Notes under the pieces: model-generated | Databases searched by the model: none | What the model saw: only the letters and a program-made list of their open reading frames with translations | Told to the model about the DNA's origin: nothing | Position numbers and translations under genes: made by a program | Part shown: one piece after another, positions 58,844 through 64,000 of the stretch | Layout: each line of letters begins with the position of its first letter | How positions within the stretch are numbered: position 1 is the stretch's first letter | Origin: Spirodela intermedia | Lineage: Eukaryota > Streptophyta > Magnoliopsida > Alismatales > Araceae | DNA length: 64,000 bases | NCBI GenBank assembly: GCA_902729315.2 | Contig: LR746274.1 | Coordinates: 6,569,037 to 6,633,036 of the forward strand | Direction of reading: 5' to 3'

Positions 58844-60472
58844 ATGGAGGGAAATGGCTTAGCCGAGGGAATGATTCCAGGCATCCTGGGTCTTGAGATG
58901 CCCCTGCACCAGGCGCACCACCAGATTCCGGCACCGCCCCCGACGCAGCAGCACCACCACCACCGCCAGGTTTTGCTGTTCCCTTCCCAACTTCACCAGA
59001 ATCAGGCCCACCTCGCCGATGCCGATCATAATGCTGCCGCCGCATCCAAACACACCTACTCGTTTGGGGGTGGCGCCAAGGTGAAGCCAGCGCCAAGCCC
59101 GGACGAAGAGCCCTCCGCCGCCTTCGGTGAGGACGTCGGCATGGACTTGGCGGTGAGACAGCAGTCGCAGCCTGGGGTGTCCGCTTCGTCAACGCCCTCC
59201 CCGTGGCAGAGGATGAAGTGGACGGATGCCATGGTGAGACTTCTCATCATGGTGGTCTACTGCGTCGGGGACGAGGGCGGGCCCGACGGAGGCGGCGGCG
59301 GTGGCCACCATCAAGGCAACAAGCTGGGGAAGAAGGGCGGACCAACGGCTTGCACGGCGGTGCTGCAGCAGCAGCAAAAGAAAGGCAAGTGGAAGTCGGT
59401 GTCGCGGGCGATGATGGAGAAGGGACATTACGTGTCACCACAGCAGTGCGAGGACAAGTTCAATGACCTGAACAAGCGTTACAAGCGCGTCAACGACATC
59501 CTCGGTAGGGGCACAGCATGCCGGGTGGTGGAGAACCAGGCCCTCCTCGACACCATGGACCACCTCTCCCCCAAGGCGAAGGAGGAGGTCCGTAAGCTCC
59601 TTAATTCCAAGCACCTCTTCTTCCGCGAGATGTGCGCCTACCATAGAAGCTGCGCCGCTGCGAGCTCGGCGGGCGAAGCTGTTTCCTCCGCTTCAACCTT
59701 GGAGCCTCATCACCAGTCGTGCGAAGCTTTCGGGGGTTCCGATCCGTACAGCCTGCATCAGCAACAATGTTCCCACCTCACGGACATTAGCGGCGCACCG
59801 GAATTTATGGCGGTTGGGGAGGAGGTTGGCACTGCTCTCAAGATAATGACTACGTCGTCGGATAAGATGGCAGGAGAGCGAGGAGAGGATGATGGGATGG
59901 GGGCGGACGAGGACGACGATGAAGAAGATGAGGATGAGGACGACGACTACGACGAGGACGACGAGGACGAGGAGCATAACGGAGGAGTGACGGAGGGTGG
60001 AGGATTGCGACAGCATCGGAAAGGTGCACATGGAGACGATGAGGATGGGTCCACGGGAGCGGGGGTTAAGAGGCAGAGGAGGTCTTCCTCATCGTCGCCC
60101 TTCTTTCACCTTTCCTCGTCACAGCAGCAGTTGAAGGGCGAGCTGGCCTCCCTGACGGGTTCGCCCGAGCAACAGCGGCAGTGGCTCAGCTGGCGGGCAG
60201 TGGAGCTGGAGGAGCGACGGGTGAACTGCGGGCGCCGGGCCCTGGAGCTGGAGAAGCAGCGGTTCAAGTGGCTGCGCTTCAGCGGGAACAAGGAGCGGGA
60301 GATGGAGCGGGTGAAGCTTGAGAACGAGCGTCTCAGCCTCGAGAACGAGAGGATGCTCCTCCTCCTCCGCCAGAAGGAGTTCGAACTCGCCTGCCAAGGC
60401 AATGGCGGCGCCGTGGACCACATCCACAAAAACGCCACGAGCCACGACGGCCCGTCAGCTTCTGCGGCGTGA
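58844..60472 (+). CDS. Trihelix (SH4-like clade) transcription factor, intronless
   Basis: Predicted nuclear DNA-binding protein of 542 residues. The trihelix/MYB-SANT-like domain starts at WTDAMVRLLIMVVYCVGDEG (about 126-145), is interrupted by a Gly/His-rich loop, and continues with KGKWKSVSRAMMEKG, then YVSPQQCEDKFNDLNKRYKR (about 180-215), VNDILGRGTACRVVENQALL and the SPKAKEEVRKLLNSKHLFF block (about 242-260). This last part, with REMCAYH, is typical of the SH4-like clade. An acidic run (about 350-377), a KRQRR basic patch (409-413, possible nuclear signal) and a charged coiled coil (about 445-515, ELEERR...LENERLSLENER) follow. The N terminus is His/Gln/Pro-rich. The start is the first in-frame ATG before the His-rich stretch. 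Very GC-rich (about 60-65%). Converges with the PHD gene, whose stop is about 590 bp away. Confidence 0.92.
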   Translation: MEGNGLAEGMIPGILGLEMPLHQAHHQIPAPPPTQQHHHHRQVLLFPSQLHQNQAHLADADHNAAAASKHTYSFGGGAKVKPAPSPDEEPSAAFGEDVGMDLAVRQQSQPGVSASSTPSPWQRMKWTDAMVRLLIMVVYCVGDEGGPDGGGGGGHHQGNKLGKKGGPTACTAVLQQQQKKGKWKSVSRAMMEKGHYVSPQQCEDKFNDLNKRYKRVNDILGRGTACRVVENQALLDTMDHLSPKAKEEVRKLLNSKHLFFREMCAYHRSCAAASSAGEAVSSASTLEPHHQSCEAFGGSDPYSLHQQQCSHLTDISGAPEFMAVGEEVGTALKIMTTSSDKMAGERGEDDGMGADEDDDEEDEDEDDDYDEDDEDEEHNGGVTEGGGLRQHRKGAHGDDEDGSTGAGVKRQRRSSSSSPFFHLSSSQQQLKGELASLTGSPEQQRQWLSWRAVELEERRVNCGRRALELEKQRFKWLRFSGNKEREMERVKLENERLSLENERMLLLLRQKEFELACQGNGGAVDHIHKNATSHDGPSASAA

Positions 60473-61064
60473 GAGAGCGTGTCATTAGATTAGTTATTTA
60501 TATTTTTCAGACGATTTTTCTGCTGTAATTATCCTGTTTATAATGCATCTAGGAGGTAAATTGATTGAAAGGAGAGAGAGAGACAGACAGAGGCAGACAG
60601 AGAGAGTCCAGGGGAACTAACCCGGTCCGAATGCGGCGGGGTAAGATTCTGACTAGCATCACATATTAACACAAGGGTGACCCCAGCACCCCGTCACCCC
60701 TATACACCATCAGGTTGATCGACTGACCAACATGTGAGCGTTAGAACGCAAGAGGAGAGTGAGAAAATGTCCCTGTCCCTCTCCCCGGTCTCCAGACAAA
60801 TGATCAGGGATGTATTAAAACAAAAAGATGATTCTCTAACCCAAAACTTGGTAAAACTTGGTATTTGGCATTGGCCTTGCAAAAATTACTGTCCATCGAA
60901 GCCAGTGGCCTTCACTCTCCATCCAGATCAGCGCTGGCGCTGACAAACGCACGCCTGCCGCCACACACCCTAGCAGTCTCTGGGCCTCGCCCAACCTCGC
61001 CGCCAGTCTCCCTGCAGACAATGCCGCGCCTTCACCATCTGACTGGATGAAGACCGATCAAGAC
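60473..61064. other. Shared 3' intergenic region of convergent genes
   Basis: 3' UTRs of the trihelix gene and the PHD gene meet here. It contains a GA/GACA-type microsatellite (about 60572-60607). No further gene. Confidence 0.6.
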
Positions 61065-63456
61065 CTATTCCCAGTCCCGGCAGCCAACGCATTTCCATTG
61101 ACCGCCGGCAGATGTGTCGGCCGCCGCGGTCCACGGCGCGCAAGCACGATGCACGCTAAGTCCACAGGTTTCACAAGTGAGGTCCCCAGGGGGGTCGCTA
61201 CTGCCGCATCTCTGGCAAGGCACATCACCGACGGCAGGAAGACTGGCAACCGGCTCCTCCATACCTTTCCCAGCATCGGTGTCCATGGCCATGCCCTGGG
61301 GTACAATCCTGGCGTCCGCATTGGCTTCCGCCCAGCTGCCTGAGACGTTACCAATCGGCATATCCAGCAGTTCGTCCAGGTGGTCATCCTCAGAAGCCAA
61401 CAGCTCTGTGAATGAGAAGTAGGTCTGTGGAGGCTCCGATTCCATGTCTTCCAATTTCACTCCCGCCGAGTTGAGCAGCTGGTTTCCGAGATGTGCAGCA
61501 CTGGCGTCTTCGACGCTGCAGAAGGCCATTCCGGGAGTGCTTGAGCCCCTCTGCTGTGAAAATGGCGGTCTAGGGGCCTCCTGCGCCGGATAAAAGGCAT
61601 AGGCCTCTGATATCTGATCCTCAGCCACCGGATGAACGCGTTCTGGGCATGTTCGCCCCGGAGAAACCCTGAAATCCAGTCCCTGCTCGGCGGCCACCAG
61701 CATAACTTCTGCAACAGATCCGACTCCATTGACTGAGGACAGGTGATGCACCTGTCCGACCCCAATAGGCTTCGGAAGCTGCAATTCGCCCTGAGACCAT
61801 GACAGCGCCACACCGCTTTGGCTTCTTTCTGGCTTCTTGTAGTTGGGATCTTCATAAGGGCACCTCGGTGAGCTTTTCCTGCGACACTTGCAGCATTTAT
61901 AACCTATCAAGTTCGACATTTGGTCTTCCTCCAGCAACACGGCATCCGCATGTACCCAATCTGCAGAAGAAATGAAATAACAGACCACACCGGTGAGAGG
62001 ATGATATAAAGTCCACGTACAGGCAACAAGTGGAATCTCGCACGATAGCCTTACGTGAGCATTTCTCGCAGCGGATGTACACTGCGGACGGATTGTAATC
62101 CTTAAAACATAGGGTACAGATGGGCCTTCTCAGAGGATCACTGTCCCCACCACCTCTAGGGATGATGTGCCTGAGCCTGAACTGCTCACCGCTTTCAACA
62201 TCATTCTTTCTCTTCCATACAAGGCCATGGTTGAGAAACACTGATCGTCTATGTCTTGGCTCCGACTTCGAAGCACGAGGTCGCGTCTTGGATTGCACGC
62301 CCGGGCTGAGAACGGCTGGAAACGGGATGGGGCAGCCATAATATTTCTCCACCGTACTGTCGGACTGGGTTATTTTCAGAGAAGACATCTGACCATTTAC
62401 ACACTCTCCCTTCTTGACGACTACTGAGCACAGGGCGACGTTGCATTGGTTACACAGAGGAGCGCCTTCTGGATCAACTTTCATGTAAGCAGAGGAATGT
62501 ACGAGGCACGTCTTGTGGCAATAACCTAATAACGCAAAATTAGGAAGTTAAAATGTTTTAGCTTCTTTTACAGTTATCATTAGCCTTCAGCAGGCCAAAG
62601 CAAAAAATACAGAAGAAAATTGTGGGCTGGAGAAAGATCACCTTGACAAGCACTGCACCTGACAGCCTCCCTGGTGACAGAAAATTAGACAAAAGAAGTG
62701 AGAACCTGTCAGAAACTCGCATGTCCAAAGAGTTATTATCATGAATCAAGAAGTAAGAAAGCATACCCGACTAGCACATCACGATGGCATGAAGCACAGG
62801 AACACCTGATTGGCCTCTCCACCTTATGAAAGAGATACGAGAAAATATCCCTCCGAAAGGATTTTAGCTGCCGTCTCTGAAATTCTGGTAAATATCTTCG
62901 AGTAACTTTCTTATGGGTGACCAATGTAACACCTTTTCCATTCTCTTCGTTCTCCTTTATCAGATACAGCGGAACATTATTTTCAGAAAACCACAACCTC
63001 TCCTTTCCATCCTGATCAGTCTCAACTTCCAAGACATTTTTCATCACGCATGAAGGAAGGTGCCTTTGTCCACCAAAAGCCAGTGCATATCTTATTTTGT
63101 TCTCCACCACCTGTTTCCCACTGATGACTGCATTTCTGAAAGCAGAAGTTTCACTTTCTGTTGCTCTACCCTCTGAAGGCATTAGATCCGGACGAACAAG
63201 ATCCTTCCATCTTATGTGAGCATCAAGACGCCTGACCTGATACAGTCGCAATCAGAAAAAAGGTTAACCACGGAAAAATCATCATTTTTTCAAATAAGAA
63301 TGAGCATTTCTCGAAGACATGACAAAGGAATGACCTGGAGAGCAAGCTGAGCTGCACTCCTGCTCATTTCCACAGCAGCTCTCCAAGCAAACTGCTTAGT
63401 CCTAGGATTATTTAAGTTCCAAGAGTAGTTGATTCCCCAGATACATTTCAGACCAC
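61065..63456 (-). CDS. PTM-like DDT/PHD-finger chromatin protein, 3' five exons (5' end outside window)
   Basis: Likely nuclear chromatin reader of the plant DDT/PHD (PTM-like) family. Visible exons on the minus strand: 63456-63335, 63236-62767, 62670-62642 (29 nt), 62525-62055, 61960-61065; they join in frame to 661 residues and a stop at 61065-61067. The visible N-terminal part has the family block FAWRAAVEMSRSAAQLALQ joined to VRRLDAHIRWKDLVRP. Three C4HC3 PHD-like fingers follow: CSCASCHRDVLVGEAVRCSA...CHKTC...CNQC (built across the 29-nt exon), CTLCFKDYNPSAVYIRCEKC...HADAV...CCKC, and CQRCGSSDPPGDLTCETC...HRAC...CVGC, which ends the protein at CRDWE. No membrane segment follows, unlike Arabidopsis PTM, so it fits the non-membrane relatives better. 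The DDT domain would be upstream, off the right edge. First exon border (63456) is inferred from an AG acceptor and homology. Confidence 0.87.
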
Positions 63457-63849
63457 CTTTAAGAGCAGCCAGAAAATATTCAGAACAAAGCATAATCCAG
63501 GTTATCAATGCAACATGTGAAAAATAAAAGCAACACCACGGAGACATTCATATATAGAACCACCATTGCGCATGATGCAAACGTGGAAAAAGTATCTTAT
63601 GCCTTAGCTGACCCACCCCCTCTTCACGCTACCACTAACATCTTGAGTAAGTTGCAAAGTAGGGAAGCAAGCTTCAACTTCTCAACATACTTCTGTAAGG
63701 AAGGGGGGGATTCAAGGAAAGAGGCAATGGGGAAGAAGAATCGAGTAGGAGGGAACGGAGGACACATGGGGCCGACCATAATCATGCAAGGTCAAACAGG
63801 CAAAGGAGGAGAGATGATAAACATCTCAATTGGGAGAGGGGGGGCGCGT

Positions 63850-63902
<53 letters not shown>

Positions 63903-64000
63903 AAATAAGCAGGTCAAACAGCACAGAGGAAGAGATGCAGGGACAAAGAAGGGCCCTTGCCTAGGCCATTTTCTGTGACAGTGACTGAGAAATAGGTGGA
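63457..64000 (-). other. Intron of the PTM-like gene
   Basis: No further exon of the gene is recognised, so this is presumably a long intron continuing out of the window. It contains a (GA)n microsatellite of about 44 bp at 63855-63898. Confidence 0.55.
63855..63898 (+). repeat. (GA)n microsatellite
   Basis: About 22 uninterrupted GA units. Confidence 0.95.

Overview
The window is nuclear DNA of a flowering plant. Genes have GT-AG introns and many exons, there is a deep layer of plant LTR retrotransposons, the expressed-gene promoter carries telo-box motifs, and the gene families (nucleolin, trihelix SH4-like, DDT/PHD PTM-like, WAV3-like, PPR-DYW) are plant-typical. Two intronless or few-exon genes are very GC-rich, which would suit a monocot, but I cannot name the species.

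Layout. Bases 1-9600 hold two tandem, same-strand nucleolin genes; the first is cut by the window start and the second is complete with 18 coding exons. Bases 9600-45300 are almost entirely transposon-derived: a decayed minus-strand chromovirus-like Ty3/gypsy element, fragments of Ty1/copia, and many copies of one family of about 1.6 kb LTRs belonging to an Athila/Tat-like Ty3/gypsy element whose primer binding site matches tRNA-Asp. Two copies of that element lie tail to tail (18505-22384 plus, 22385-26188 minus) and form a near-palindrome of about 7.7 kb; both share the same inactivating stops. At least four LTR copies are solo LTRs with recognisable 5-bp target site duplications (ATTTC, ATACC, ACGAG/ATGAG, ATTTT), and one of them sits inside an older LTR of the same family.

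Bases 45300-64000 return to gene-rich sequence. There is a decayed WAV3-like RING/VWA gene (46220-48981), a decayed PPR-DYW gene (about 50590-51690, minus), another solo LTR, retroelement scraps, an intact intronless trihelix transcription factor gene (58844-60472) and, convergent with it, the 3' five exons of a triple-PHD PTM-like gene (61065-63456, minus) that runs off the right edge.

Functionally, the intact genes are housekeeping or regulatory: rDNA chromatin and pre-rRNA processing (nucleolin), transcription (trihelix) and chromatin reading (PHD). I see no biosynthetic cluster or defence system. The most unusual signals are in the LTR family itself: a plant snRNA-type USE plus TATA pair held at a constant 25-nt spacing, the tail-to-tail element, and the dense solo-LTR nest.
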